Assembly (NCBI GenBank): GCA_017882445.1
Contig: JADGPK010000006.1
Location: forward strand, 27,936-91,935
Reading direction: 5' to 3'
Length of the DNA stretch: 64,000 bases
Source: Solirubrobacteraceae bacterium
GTDB taxonomy: Bacteria > Actinomycetota > Thermoleophilia > Solirubrobacterales > Solirubrobacteraceae
Within the stretch, counting starts at the first letter, position 1, and each line of letters begins with the position of its first letter. The notes below the pieces were generated by a model. It was not told the origin of the DNA, made no database searches, and saw only the letters and a program-made list of their open reading frames with translations. A program made the translations under genes and the position numbers. Positions 11,690 to 24,000 of this stretch are shown here, in pieces.

Positions 11690-11965
11690 ATGCCCGATCG
11701 CCTGTTGAGGAAGCTGATTCCGCTCGCGCTGCTGCTGATGCTCGTGCTGGCACCCGGGGCGTACGCCTACAACGACGGCCGCGGCTTCTATGGAGCGACC
11801 GACGACAAGGTCGTGACCGACGCGGGCTTCATCCTGATCGTCTTCTTCCCCGTGTTCGTGTTCACGATGAGCAAGCTCCAGAAGCGCCTCGACAGGCGCA
11901 AAGACGCGCGCAAGGCCGCGCACAAGGCGCAGCTCGGCGACGTCCGCTGGCGTGGCGGCTGGTAG
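11690..11965 (+). CDS. Small membrane protein, unknown function
   Basis: 91 aa, two hydrophobic segments and a basic C-terminus. Confidence 0.55.
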   Translation: MPDRLLRKLIPLALLLMLVLAPGAYAYNDGRGFYGATDDKVVTDAGFILIVFFPVFVFTMSKLQKRLDRRKDARKAAHKAQLGDVRWRGGW

Positions 11966-11979
11966 ATCGCTCCCGGCTG

Positions 11980-12804
11980 ATGGGTGAGCCCGAGCAGAGC
12001 GGGCACGTCTCGCCGCAGAGCGCCGGCGAGGAGAGCAACGCGCCGTCGGTCCGCTACGAGCGCCGTGGCGCAGCCGCGCTGATCACGATCGACCGCCCGC
12101 ATCGGCGCAACGCCGTCGACGGGCCCACAGCGGCGGCGCTGCACGAGGCCTATCTGCGCTTCGAGTCCGAGGAGGATGCCCGCGTGCTCGTGCTCACCGG
12201 CGCGGGCGACGTCTCCTTCTGCGCCGGCGCCGATCTGAAGGCGATCGAGACGTTCCTCCCGCGGCTGACGAGCGCAGAGGGACCGATGGGCTTCAGCCGC
12301 CTGACGTCGTCCAAGCCCACGATCGCCGCGATCTCGGGCTTCTGCCTCGCCGGCGGTCTGGAGCTGGCGCTGTGGTGCGACCTGCGCATCGCCACCGAGG
12401 GATCGGCGCTCGGCTACCCGGAGCGTCGCTGGGGCGTGCCGCTGATCGATGGTGGCACGCAACGCCTGCCGCGCATCGTCGGCCTCGGTCGTGCGCTCGA
12501 CCTGATCCTGACCGGGCGGATCCTCGACGCCCGCGAGGCCCTTGCCATGGGTCTCCTGACCGAGATCGTGGAGCCCGGTGGACACCTCGAGCGCGCCCTC
12601 GCGCTCGCCGAGGGGCTGGCGCGCTTCCCGCAGCGTACGATGCTCGCCGATCGCCGCGCGGCGATCGAGGGGCTGGGGATGACGCTCGCTGAGGGACTCG
12701 CGTTGGAGGCGAAGGCGGGACCCGAGGTGTTCGCAGACGGAGCGCGCGGGGCCGGCAGGTTCGCCGCGGGCGAGGGCCGCTCAGGAGCGGGCGCGGGAGC
12801 CTAG
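11980..12804 (+). CDS. Enoyl-CoA hydratase/isomerase (crotonase) family protein
   Basis: ITIDRPHRRNAVD, FCAGADLKAI, GFCLAGGLELALWCDLRIA. Confidence 0.9.
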   Translation: MGEPEQSGHVSPQSAGEESNAPSVRYERRGAAALITIDRPHRRNAVDGPTAAALHEAYLRFESEEDARVLVLTGAGDVSFCAGADLKAIETFLPRLTSAEGPMGFSRLTSSKPTIAAISGFCLAGGLELALWCDLRIATEGSALGYPERRWGVPLIDGGTQRLPRIVGLGRALDLILTGRILDAREALAMGLLTEIVEPGGHLERALALAEGLARFPQRTMLADRRAAIEGLGMTLAEGLALEAKAGPEVFADGARGAGRFAAGEGRSGAGAGA

Positions 12805-12887
12805 GTCTCCGGTCGCGCGGTCGCGCCGGAAAACCGGCTTGACAGGACGGACCGGCGGGTGCTCATTCGAGGTAGGCTCTGAGCACG

Positions 12888-14891
12888 ATGGCCTACTTCG
12901 TGACCGGAGCGACCGGCTTCATCGGAAGCCGCCTTGTTGAACGCTTGCTCGAGAAGCGCCAGGGCAAGGTGTACGTCCTCGTGCGCGAGAGCTCCAAGCC
13001 GCGTCTGGATGACCTGATCGAGCGCTGGCAGATCCTGGCGGGCAGCTCGGCTGCGGATCGCATCGAGCCCGTAGTCGGGGACCTGCGCAGGCCGCTGCTG
13101 GGTGTCGAGCAGGAGCAGGTGACCGAGCTTCGCGGCAAGATCACCCACTTCTTCCACCTCGCCGCGGTCTACGACATGACCGCGCCGCCCGAGCGCAACA
13201 CGGCGGTCAACGTCGGCGGCACGGCCCACGCGGTGGAACTCGCACGGGCGGTGGACGCCAAGCACCTGCACCACGTCTCCTCGATCGCCGTCGCGGGCAC
13301 CTACCACGGCATGTTCGGAGAGGACATGTTCGACGAGGGCCAGCGGCTGCCCTCGCCCTATCACCGCACGAAGTTCGAGTCCGAGCGGATCATTCGCGAT
13401 CAGCCGTACGTCCCCTGGCGGGTCTACAGGCCGGGGATCGTGGTCGGCGACTCGCAGACCGGCGAGATGGAGAAGATCGACGGTCCGTACTACTTCTTCA
13501 AGGCGATCCAGCGGATGCGCCACCTGCTCCCCGAGTGGGTGCCGCTCGTCGGCTTGGATCTGGGCTACACGAACGTCGTGCCGGTCGACTGGGTGGCGGG
13601 AGCGCTCGAGCACATCGCACACCAGCCCAACCTGGACGGCCGGGCGTTCCACCTCACCGACCCCCGCCCGCAGCGCGTCGATGAGCTGATCAACGAGCTC
13701 GCCGCCGCGGCACACGCGCCGCGGTTCGCCGTGAGCATCGACAAACGCCTGATCGATCCCCTGCCCAAGTGGCCGCTCGCGCTCGCCGCGCAGCTGCCGC
13801 CGTGGCGACAGATGCGCAAGCTCGCGCTGCGCCAGCTGGGAATCCCCGAGGCGGTGCTCGCGCACATGGAGCTGGTGCCCCGCTTCGACACGCGCGAGAC
13901 GACGCAGGCTCTCGCCGGCTCCCCGCTCGAACTGCCTCCGCCGCTGCAGGACTACGTCGCCCGCCTGTGGGACTACTGGGAGCGCGAGATGGATCCCGAC
14001 CTGCGCCGGGGACGAACGCTCAAGGAGGCGCTCAACGGCCGCCATGTGCTCATCACGGGCGCCTCGTCGGGGATCGGGCGCGCGACGGCCCTGAAGGTCG
14101 CCGCCGCCGGCGGCGTTCCCCTGCTGGTGGCCCGCAACGTGGAGAAGCTCGAGGAGGTGCGCGCTGAGATCGTGGCCGGCGGCGGCGTCGCGTACGTGTA
14201 CGCGGCGGACCTCGCCGACATCGAGTCGATCGAGCGGCTGCTCGAGCGGGTGCTCGCCGATCACCGCAACATCGACATGCTCGTGAACAACGCCGGGCGC
14301 TCGATCCGGCGCTCGATCGCGCTCAGCTACGACCGCTTCCACGACTTCGAACGCACGATCCAGCTCAACTACTTCGGCGCTGTGAAGCTGATCATCGGCC
14401 TGCTCCCGCACATGCGCGAGCGGGGCTCGGGCCACATCGTGAACGTGTCCTCGATCGGGGTGCAGACCAACCCCCCGCGCTTCTCCGCCTACGTGGCCTC
14501 CAAGGCGGCGCTCGACGCGTTCACCCGCGTGGTCTCCTCCGAGGTGATCGGCGACGGGGTGACGTTCACCACGATCCACATGCCGCTCGTGCGCACGCCG
14601 ATGATCGCGCCCACGAAGATGTATGACGCCTTCCCCGCGATCAGCCCGAACGAGGCCGGCGACATGATCTGCGAGGCGCTGCGCAACCGGCCCAAGGAGC
14701 TGGGCACGCGGCTGGGGAAGTTCGGCGAGGTCGCCTACTCGATCTCGCCACGCACGATGGACAGGCTGCTGCACCTCGCCTACCGCGTGTTCCCCGACTC
14801 GGCCGCGTCCAAGGGCACCCCCGACGTCGAGGAGTACGTCTCGTTCGAGCAGATCGCGATGGCGACGTTGACGAGAGGCGTGCACTGGTAG
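12888..14891 (+). CDS. Two-domain SDR protein: N-terminal extended SDR (acyl-CoA-reductase-like) fused to C-terminal classical SDR
   Basis: N-term YFVTGATGFIGSRLVERLL and YHRTKFESE; C-term VLITGASSGIGRATAL, NNAGRS and YVASKAALDAF; 667 aa. Confidence 0.88.
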   Translation: MAYFVTGATGFIGSRLVERLLEKRQGKVYVLVRESSKPRLDDLIERWQILAGSSAADRIEPVVGDLRRPLLGVEQEQVTELRGKITHFFHLAAVYDMTAPPERNTAVNVGGTAHAVELARAVDAKHLHHVSSIAVAGTYHGMFGEDMFDEGQRLPSPYHRTKFESERIIRDQPYVPWRVYRPGIVVGDSQTGEMEKIDGPYYFFKAIQRMRHLLPEWVPLVGLDLGYTNVVPVDWVAGALEHIAHQPNLDGRAFHLTDPRPQRVDELINELAAAAHAPRFAVSIDKRLIDPLPKWPLALAAQLPPWRQMRKLALRQLGIPEAVLAHMELVPRFDTRETTQALAGSPLELPPPLQDYVARLWDYWEREMDPDLRRGRTLKEALNGRHVLITGASSGIGRATALKVAAAGGVPLLVARNVEKLEEVRAEIVAGGGVAYVYAADLADIESIERLLERVLADHRNIDMLVNNAGRSIRRSIALSYDRFHDFERTIQLNYFGAVKLIIGLLPHMRERGSGHIVNVSSIGVQTNPPRFSAYVASKAALDAFTRVVSSEVIGDGVTFTTIHMPLVRTPMIAPTKMYDAFPAISPNEAGDMICEALRNRPKELGTRLGKFGEVAYSISPRTMDRLLHLAYRVFPDSAASKGTPDVEEYVSFEQIAMATLTRGVHW

Positions 14892-15002
14892 GAGTGGAAG
14901 GCGCGGCTCGCCGGCGGCCGGGAGCGCGGATCGCCGGCGACCACAGGCACGGCTCACGGGTGGCCGGGAGCGGCTCGCGAGCGGCCCTGAGATGATCAGA
15001 GC

Positions 15003-15849
<847 letters not shown>

Positions 15850-15857
<8 letters not shown>

Positions 15858-16635
15858 CGCGCTCGGCGGCGCGACCGGGCCGTCGCCGACCAACCCGGTT
15901 GCGCTGACCTGGCGCCAATACCGGCTGGAGCGGAGGATGTTCTGGCGCAACCCGAGCGCCGCGTTCTTCAACTTCCTGCTGCCGCTGCTGTTCCTGGCGG
16001 GCGCAGGAGCGATCCTCACCGGCAGCCAGAGCGACCTGAACAGGCTCGTCCCGTCGATCGCGGGCATGAGCGTGATGTCGACCACGTTCACCGCGCTGGC
16101 CTACAACATCGTCTTCCTGCGCGAGCGCGGTGTGCTCAAGCGCATTCGCGGCACACCGCTGCCCACGATCTCCTACTTCGGCGGGGTGGCAGCCAACGCG
16201 GTGACCAACACGGCCCTGCAGATCGCGATCGTGGTGGGGGCGGGACGGGTGTTCTTCGGGATCGGATGGCCGCCCCACGTGGCCACGCTGATCGTGTTCG
16301 TGCTCGTCGGCGTCGTGTGCTTCGCCGGCCTGGGCGTCGCGTTCGCGCACGTGATCCCCAACTTCGAGTCGACCGCCGCATACGTCAACGCCGTGTTCCT
16401 GCCGGTCGTGTTCGTCTCGTTCTTCGTGTTCGACTCGAGCTCCGCTCCCGGCTTTCTCAAGACGATCGCCGACGCCCTTCCCCTCAAGCCCCTGATCGAC
16501 GGCCTGTCGGGCGCGATGGTCGCTCACGCCCACACGACGGGTCACCTCGACGCGCTCGCCGTGATCGGGCTGTGGGGCGTGTTCGGTCTGTACTTCGCCG
16601 TGCGCGGCTTCTCCTGGGAGCAGTCGCGAACATGA
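15850..16635 (+). CDS. ABC transporter permease (ABC-2 type)
   Basis: Multiple TM segments, overlaps the ATPase stop, LRERGVLKRIRGTPLP. Confidence 0.88.
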
Positions 16636-16656
16636 CCAACACAGAGAGGACCCGCC

Positions 16657-17325
16657 ATGAAGCAGCTCGCTGAGGACGTCTACCTGCTGCGGGGCTGGCC
16701 GCCCAACGCGATCAACGTGTACCTCGTCGGCGACGTGCTCATCGACGCGGCGACGCGACAGGGCGAGAAGCGGATCATGCGCGAGATCGCCGGACACAAG
16801 CTGAGCGCCCATGCGCTCACGCACGCCCATCCCGATCATCAGGGCTCGAGTCACGCGATCTGCGAACGGCTGGGCATCCCGCTGTGGTGCGGGCAGGGCG
16901 ACGTCCCGGCGATGGAGACCCCTGGCGGCGTGTTCAACTCGCAGGCGCCCGGGTGGCTGAACCGGATGCAGCGCCGGTTCTGGACGGGACCCCCCCATCC
17001 CGTCGCCCGCGCGCTGGTGGAGGGAGACGAGGTGGCCGGCTTCACGGTCCTCGAGAGCCCGGGGCACTCGCGCGGGCAGGTGGCCTACTGGCGTGAGTCC
17101 GACGGGTTCCTGATCCTGGGAGACGTGCTCAACAACATGAACGTGATGACCGGCGTACCCGGCCTGCACGAGCCTCCAAAGATCTTCACACCGGACCCCG
17201 CCCGCAACCGCCAGTCCGCCCGCAGGCTCGCCGCGCTGAGGCCGCGCGTGACCTGCTTCGGGCACGGCGCCCCGCTGCGCGACCCGGGCAAGCTCGCCGA
17301 CTTCATCGCCCGCTTGCAGGGCTGA
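16657..17325 (+). CDS. MBL-fold metallo-hydrolase
   Basis: HAHPDHQGSSH metal motif, SPGHSRGQVAYW. Confidence 0.88.
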   Translation: MKQLAEDVYLLRGWPPNAINVYLVGDVLIDAATRQGEKRIMREIAGHKLSAHALTHAHPDHQGSSHAICERLGIPLWCGQGDVPAMETPGGVFNSQAPGWLNRMQRRFWTGPPHPVARALVEGDEVAGFTVLESPGHSRGQVAYWRESDGFLILGDVLNNMNVMTGVPGLHEPPKIFTPDPARNRQSARRLAALRPRVTCFGHGAPLRDPGKLADFIARLQG

Positions 17326-17333
17326 GCGGCGAC

Positions 17334-18113
17334 GTGGCCGAGAGCGTCTTCCTCGCCGAGGGCGAGGGCTTCGTGCCGACCGAGCAGGCGCGCGGGCCGT
17401 GGGATCCGCAGGCGCTGCACGGCGGCGCACCGGCCGCCTTGATGACCGCCGCCTTCGAGCGCATGGAGCCTGGTGCGCAGTTGCCGATCGCTCGCCTGGG
17501 CTTCGAGTTCCTGCGCCCGATCCCGTTTGCGCCGCTCGCGCTGTCCACTCAGATCGTGCGGCCCGGTCGGCGCGTGCAGGAGCTGGCCGGCGAGCTTCGC
17601 AGCGGGGAGGAGCTGATCTGCCGCGCGAGCGCGCTGCGGGTGCAGGCTGTGCCGGGCGGCCTGCCGGCGGGGGCGCCTGAGGAGCGGATGCCGGGACCGG
17701 ACCGCGGCAAGGCGGTGCGCTTCGCGCTCGCCGACCCCGACGGGACGAGTTTCGCGGCCAGCGCGATGGAGATGCGCTGGCTCAGCGATCCCTCGGTCCT
17801 CGGGCCGGGACGCGTGTGGATGCGGCTGCGCCACCCACTCGTGCCGGGCGAGCCGCTCACGGGACTCGCGCGGCTGGCGGCGAGCGCGGACTTCGGCAAC
17901 GGCATCAGCGCGGCGCTCCCCTTCGACCGCTTCCTGTTCATCAACGCGGACCTCAGCATCCACCTGCAGCGCCCGCCCCGCGGCGAATGGATCGGCCTGG
18001 ATGCGCGCACGCTGCTGCACGCAGACGGCACCGGCCTGTCCGAGAGCGTGCTCCACGACGTCCACGGCGCCGTGGGACGTGCCTTTCAGACGCTCGTCGT
18101 GCAGACCCGTTGA
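17334..18113 (+). CDS. Acyl-CoA thioesterase-like (double hotdog) protein
   Basis: LHGGAPAALMTAAFERM..LGFEFLRPIPFAPLAL and paired C-terminal half. Confidence 0.75.
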   Translation: MAESVFLAEGEGFVPTEQARGPWDPQALHGGAPAALMTAAFERMEPGAQLPIARLGFEFLRPIPFAPLALSTQIVRPGRRVQELAGELRSGEELICRASALRVQAVPGGLPAGAPEERMPGPDRGKAVRFALADPDGTSFAASAMEMRWLSDPSVLGPGRVWMRLRHPLVPGEPLTGLARLAASADFGNGISAALPFDRFLFINADLSIHLQRPPRGEWIGLDARTLLHADGTGLSESVLHDVHGAVGRAFQTLVVQTR

Positions 18114-18129
18114 CGCGCGCAGGCGCCGC

Positions 18130-19077
18130 TCAGCGCACGACGACGTCGCCGAGCGCCTCGTCGATCGCGGCGAGCGTGTCGCCGCTGAGCACCACGCCCG
18201 AGGCGGCGGCGTTCGCGCGGACCTGCTCGGGACGGCTCGCGCCGACGATCGCCGAGGCGACGTTCGGCTGACGCAGGACCCAGGCGAGCGCCAGCTGCAC
18301 CATGCTCAAGCCCGCGGCCTGCGCGATCGGCGACAGGCGCTGGACGGCCTCGAGCACGGCTGGCTGGATGAGCCGATCGATGAAGCCGCCCATGCTGTCG
18401 CTCGCCGCCCTGGAGTCGGCCGGCGGCGGCTCGCCGGGACGGTACTTGCCGCTCAGCACCCCCTGCGCCAGCGGCGACCACACGATCTGGGAGATGTGCT
18501 CGCGTTCGCACAGCGGAATCACCTCAGCCTCGGGCGCGCGCCACAGCATCGAGTACTGCGGCTGGCTGGAGACCCATCGCTCGGCGCCGAGAAGCGCAAG
18601 CGACTCGTCGATCTTCTCGACCGGCCACTCGCTGAAGCCGATGTGGCGTGCCTTGCCGGAGCGGACGACCTCGGTGAGTGCCGTCATGGTCTCCTCCAGC
18701 GGCGTGTGATCGTCGTAGCGATGGCACTGGTAGAGATCCACGTAGTCGGTCTGAAGCCGCTCCAGCGAGGCGTCGACCTGCTTGTGGATCTGAGCCGCGG
18801 AGAGACCACGATCGCTGTCTGACATCGGGAAGTAGACCTTGGTGGCGAGAACGTATGAGGCGCGCTCTCGCCCGGCGAGCGCCTCGCCGAGCAGAGTCTC
18901 GGCGGCGCCGCGCCCGTACACGTTGGCGGTGTCGATGAAGTTGATGCCCGCCTCGAAGGCAGCCTCCACGCAGGCCTTCGCCTGCTCGCGCTCGACGCCG
19001 CCGGAATAGGTCAGCCACGAGCCCAGGCTGATCTCTGAGACCTCGATGTCGCTCGAGCCGAGCTTGCGGAAGTTCAT
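18130..19077 (-). CDS. Aldo/keto reductase
   Basis: MNFRKLGSSDIEVSEISLGSW, GINFIDTANVYGRGAAE, YVDLYQCHRYD. Confidence 0.9.
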   Translation of the reverse strand: MNFRKLGSSDIEVSEISLGSWLTYSGGVEREQAKACVEAAFEAGINFIDTANVYGRGAAETLLGEALAGRERASYVLATKVYFPMSDSDRGLSAAQIHKQVDASLERLQTDYVDLYQCHRYDDHTPLEETMTALTEVVRSGKARHIGFSEWPVEKIDESLALLGAERWVSSQPQYSMLWRAPEAEVIPLCEREHISQIVWSPLAQGVLSGKYRPGEPPPADSRAASDSMGGFIDRLIQPAVLEAVQRLSPIAQAAGLSMVQLALAWVLRQPNVASAIVGASRPEQVRANAAASGVVLSGDTLAAIDEALGDVVVR

Positions 19078-19103
19078 GCTGTTGCAGAGTACCCTGGAAT
19101 GGG

Positions 19104-19991
19104 ATGTCCGCAATCGATCCTGCACTGCGTATCCGCTCGGTGCACCTCGCGGTGAGCGACCTGCCGCGAAGCGTGGACTTCTACGAGCGTGTGCTCGGTC
19201 TGCCGCTGATCTCGAGCGAGCCCGACGGCGCGCGGCTTGGCCCCGATCGTGAGCGCCCGGCGCTCATGCTGAGCGATATCGCAGCCCCCACCCCCCTTCC
19301 ACCAGGCAACACGGGCCTCTACCACGTGGCGTGGCTGCATCCCTCGCGCGCGGCTCTCGCCGCCAGCATGCGCCGGGTCCTCGGCCAGCGCTGGCCGTTC
19401 GACGGCGCGGCCGACCACGGCGTCTCGGAGGCCGTCTACCTGACCGATCCCGACGGCCTGGGCATCGAGCTCTATGCCGACCGTCCGCGCGAGCGGTGGC
19501 AGCGGCCCGCCGACGGACACGGCGTGAAGATGGTCACGCTGCCGCTCGACCTCGAGGACCTGCTGGCGCAGGATCCGGGCGGGCCGGCACCGGTGATGCA
19601 GTCGGGCACGACGGTTGGACATGTGCACCTGAAGGTCTCAGACGTTCCTCGTGCAAGCGCCTTCTACAGCGACGCGCTCGGCTTCGAGGAGCAGGCCCAG
19701 CTCCCCTCCGCGGCCTTTCTCTCGGCCGGCGGCTACCACCACCACGTGGGCCTGAACTCGTGGCAGAGCGAGGGGGCGACGCCGGCGCCCGACAGCGCCC
19801 CCGGTTTGCGCCTGATCGAGTTCGAGCTCGGCGGCGCCGACGAGGCGCTCGACGCGCTCGGGCACCAGCTCGAGACAGCGTCGGCCGGGACGGGCGCATC
19901 GCGCAACGAGGGTGGCGGCGTGTCGCTGCACGACCCCGACGGGGTTCCGCTGAGTTTCGTCAGCTCCGACGCGGATCACGGTGACGGATGA
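19104..19991 (+). CDS. VOC family protein (two glyoxalase-like modules)
   Basis: VHLAVSDLPRSVDFYERVLGLPL and VHLKVSDVPRASAFYSDALGFE. Confidence 0.88.
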   Translation: MSAIDPALRIRSVHLAVSDLPRSVDFYERVLGLPLISSEPDGARLGPDRERPALMLSDIAAPTPLPPGNTGLYHVAWLHPSRAALAASMRRVLGQRWPFDGAADHGVSEAVYLTDPDGLGIELYADRPRERWQRPADGHGVKMVTLPLDLEDLLAQDPGGPAPVMQSGTTVGHVHLKVSDVPRASAFYSDALGFEEQAQLPSAAFLSAGGYHHHVGLNSWQSEGATPAPDSAPGLRLIEFELGGADEALDALGHQLETASAGTGASRNEGGGVSLHDPDGVPLSFVSSDADHGDG

Positions 19992-20047
19992 ACGAATCGC
20001 GCCGCGGCGTGGCCACAAACGAGAATGCCGCTCGTCTGACCGAACGC

Positions 20048-21001
20048 TCAGGCGCTCGCGTCGCTCAGCCGCTCGAGCTGCTCGGGCGAGAGCCTGAGCT
20101 CGTTCGCTGCCAGCAGCTCGGCCAGCTGCTCGGGCGAGGTTGCGCTGGCGACCGGCGCCGCCACGGTCGGCTGGGCCAGCAGCCAGGCGAGCGCGACGGC
20201 GGCCACGCTCGTCGCATGCGCGCCTGCGATCTCGTCGAGCGCGCCGAGCACCGCGAAGCCGCGCTCGTTGAAGTAGCTCTCGCGCACGCCCGGCGCACGC
20301 GGGCTGTCGACCTCGCTGCCCTCGCGACGGTACTTGCCCGTGAGGAAGCCCCGCGCGAGGCTGAAGTAGGGCAGGCAGGCGAGCCCGTGGCGTTTGCACA
20401 GGGGCGCCAGCTCGCGCTCGTACTCCTCGCGCTCCATCAGGTTGTAGTGCGCCTGCAGCGCCACGAAGGAGCCTGCGGCGTCGGGCACCGCCTTGCCCTC
20501 CACCGTGCCGATATCCAGCGCCTCGCCCAGGCGCGCGGCGCTGTAGTTGGACGCGGCCGCATGGCGGATCTTGCCCTCGCGGATCAGCTCTCCAAGGGCG
20601 CCGAGCGTGTCCTGCAGCGGTGTGTCGGGGTCGTCCTGGTGGGCGTAGTAGAGGTCGATTCGATCGACTCCCAGTCGCGCCAGCGAGCCGTCGACGGCCC
20701 GGCGGATCGTCGCCGGCGAGAGCCCGGAGAGATCCGGCGACGCGCCCACCTTGGTGGCGAGCACGAGCTCGTCCCTGTTGCCACGCGCGGCGACCCAGCG
20801 GCCGATGATCCGCTCCGATGCTCCCGGCCCGTCGGGTCCGCGCCGCCCGTAGACGTCGGCGGTGTCGATGAAGTTCCCGCCCGCGCGCACGTAGGCGTCG
20901 AGTACCGCGAAGGAACGCTCCTCGTCGATCGTCCAGCCGAACACATTGCCGCCGAGGCACAGCGGAAATACCTCCAGGTCGGTGTGGCCGAGACGCACCA
21001 T
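20048..21001 (-). CDS. Aldo/keto reductase
   Basis: GGNFIDTADVYGRRGP, RIDLYYAHQDDPDTPL. Confidence 0.9.
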   Translation of the reverse strand: MVRLGHTDLEVFPLCLGGNVFGWTIDEERSFAVLDAYVRAGGNFIDTADVYGRRGPDGPGASERIIGRWVAARGNRDELVLATKVGASPDLSGLSPATIRRAVDGSLARLGVDRIDLYYAHQDDPDTPLQDTLGALGELIREGKIRHAAASNYSAARLGEALDIGTVEGKAVPDAAGSFVALQAHYNLMEREEYERELAPLCKRHGLACLPYFSLARGFLTGKYRREGSEVDSPRAPGVRESYFNERGFAVLGALDEIAGAHATSVAAVALAWLLAQPTVAAPVASATSPEQLAELLAANELRLSPEQLERLSDASA

Positions 21002-21034
21002 GTGGTGCTCAGGCTACCCGCGGCGGCTACCGGC

Positions 21035-24000
21035 CTACCGCCGCCGCCCGCCGCCAAAGCTCTGCATCGGCGGCGCAGCCGCGCGCATGGTCGATCCGAC
21101 CTCGGCGCCGTCTGAGTCCTCCTCGCCTCCTGCTGTCGGCAGTCGGTGTACGCGCGCGCCCACGGCCTCCTGCGCCTCCTCGACGCCGCCCGGCAGGAAG
21201 CGCTCGAGCGGCGCCAGCTCGCGCACGATCACGTTGATCACCGGGCGGATCTCCTCGACGGCCTCGGCCTCTCTGGCCGCCTCGCCCTGGACCTCCCGCC
21301 CCTCGCGCGTGTCGCGCATGTCGCGCAGGTTCCACACGCTCGCGTCGGCCGGCTCGGAGGAGCGCTCCAGGCGGCCTCTGGCGAGCAGCAGCGGCTCCGC
21401 CCGCGCGAGCTGGCGGTGGCGCTCGTAGACCTCCTTGGACACGATCAGGTTGATCGTGCCGAACTCGTCCTCGAACAGCAGGAACATCGTCCCCTTGGCC
21501 GTCCCCGGACGCTGCCTGGCTATCACCAGCCCGGCCACCGCCACCTCATAGCCGCTCGGCAGCCGCGCGAGCTGGGCGCTGGTCACCAGCTTCGGAACGG
21601 TCAGCCGCTCGCGCAGGATCGCCATCGCGTGGTCGCCGATCGTCACCCCGCTGGTGGAGTAATCGGCGATCAGCCGCTGCCAGCGCCCGAGCGGACGCAG
21701 CCTCGGCGCCGGCGGCAGCTCCATGGGCAGCGCCAGCTGGGTCGTCTCGCCCGTCGGTGTCGTCTCGGCGGGTGTCGCCAGCCCCAGCTGCCACAGGACC
21801 GTTCGTCTATCCGCGCCCACCTGGGTGTCCTGCCCGGCGCCGAGCAGGCTGTCGCAGGCACCCGACCAGGCCAGCTGCTCGAGCGTCGCGCGCCTGATGC
21901 CGGCGCGCGCGGCGAGGTCGGCGAGGCCGCCGAAGGGTCCGTTTCGTTCACGCTCGGTCACGAGCTCGTGCATCTCGGCGTCGACCGCGCCCTTGACGTA
22001 GCCCAGGCCCATGCGCACACCCCCATCCTCGACCGTGCACAGCACGCCCGAGGCGTTCACGTCGAGCCCGAGCATCGCGATCCGGGTGGGCGGGCTTCGA
22101 TTCTCCGCCTCGTGAACGAGGCTGTCGGGAGCGTAGAAGCCCATCGGCTGCTCGTTCAAGAGCGCGCACAGGAACTCAGCGCCGTAATGAACCCGCAGCC
22201 ACGTCGACTGATAGGCGAGCAGGGCGAAGGCGGCGCTGTGGGACTTGGGAAAACCGAAGCCCGCGAAGCCCTCGACCATCCTCCACACGCGCTCCGCCGT
22301 CGCCTCCTCGGCGCCCACGTGCCGGATCGCGCCCGCGATGAAGCGCTCGCGGTGGCTGACGAGCAGCTCGTGCGAGCGCTTGCGGCTCATCGCGCGACGC
22401 AGCCCGTCCGCTTCGCCGGGGCTGAAGCCGGCGAAGGCTTCGGCCACTCCCATCACCTGATCCTGGAAGATGATCGTGCCGAGCGTCTCGCGCAGGACCG
22501 GCTCGAGCGCCGGGTGCTCGAAGGGGATCTCAAACGCGGGGTCTTCGCGCAGGCGCCTGCGACGCTCGATGTAGGGGTTGATCGCGCCGCCCTGGATCGG
22601 GCCGGGCCGCACGATCGCGACCTGGATGACGAGGTCGTCGAGGTTCTGCGGCCGCGTGCGCAGGAGCGACTGCATCTGGGCGCGGCTCTCGATCTGAAAG
22701 ACGCCGACGGTGTCGGCCGCGCGGATCGCCCTGAAGGTCTGCGGGTCGTCGAAGGGGATGCGCGAGAGGTCGATGCGTTCCCCGTGGGAGCGCTCGATCT
22801 CCTCCACACAGCGCTCCACCGCCGAGAGCATCCCCAGACCCAGCAGGTCTATCTTCAGGAAGCCCGCATCGGCGCACGAGTCCTTGTCCCACTGGACCAT
22901 CTGCCTGCCCTGCATGGAGGCGGGCACGACCGGGCAGCAGTCGATCAGCGGCCTGGTCGCGACGATCATCCCGCCCGGGTGCTGCGACAGATGCCGGGGC
23001 AGCCCGTAGGCCTGCCCGACCAGCTCTCCGAGCCAGCGCCAGCGCTCAGAGCTCGTCACCGCTCGATCCGCCCCGCCCGCCGCCGTCTCCTCCACCCCGC
23101 CGTGTCTCTCGGCGCCGCGAGCCAGGCGCTCGATCTCGCCGGCGGGCAGGCCGAGGACCTTGCCCAGCTCGCGGATCGCCCCGCGCGTGCGAAAGGTGGG
23201 GAAGGCCGCGACCAGCGCGGCGCGATCGCGCCCGTAACGCTCGTGCACGCGCGGGATCAGCCGCTCGCGGATGTCGCGCGGGAAGTCGAGGTCGATGTCG
23301 GGCAGCCCGTGCAGGTCCTCGTGCAGGAAGCGTCCCAGCGCCAGCTTGTTGGCGATCGGGTCGACGTGGGAGAGCCCGGTCAGGTAGCACACCAGCGAGG
23401 AGACCGACGATCCACGCCCGCGCCCGGGGGCCAGCAGCGCGCGCACCGAATCCGGACCGCGAACCTCCAGGGCGACCTCGCGCGCCAGCTCGAGCATGTC
23501 GTGGTGGAGCAGGAAGAAGCCCGCCAGGCCGAGGTGGTCGATCACTCCCAGCTCCTGCTCCAGCCGCGCCCGCGCCTCCGCGTGGGCCGCGCGGGCGGCG
23601 GTGGGCGCTGCGGAGCCGTAGCGCTCCTGTAGGCGCGTTCGGCAGAGCTCCGCCAGGCGGCGTGAGGAGCTCTCGTCCTCGGCACCCGGGTAGCGGTAGC
23701 CGAGGTCCCTGTCGAGATTGAACGTCAGCCGCTCGGCGAGCAGCAGAGTCTCGCGAACCGCCTCGGGATGGTCGGCGAAGCGGCTGGCCATCGCCTGCGG
23801 CGAGCTCATCACGTGACTGTGGTTGCCGCGACGCAACGGCTCGGAGGCGTCGAGCGTGGTGCGGTGGCGCAGCGCCACGAACGCGTCCTGCAGCTCGGTC
23901 CTGGCGCGTATGTGCGCGTGCACGTCGCCGGTGGCCACGCATCTCACCCCCAGGCGCCCGGCGAGCGCGGCGAGCGCGCGGTTGCGGGCGCGATCGTGGC

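Noticed and set aside
21146-23632. 828-aa plus-strand ORF
   Set aside because: Antisense to dnaE2, no recognisable domain, typical GC-skewed composition
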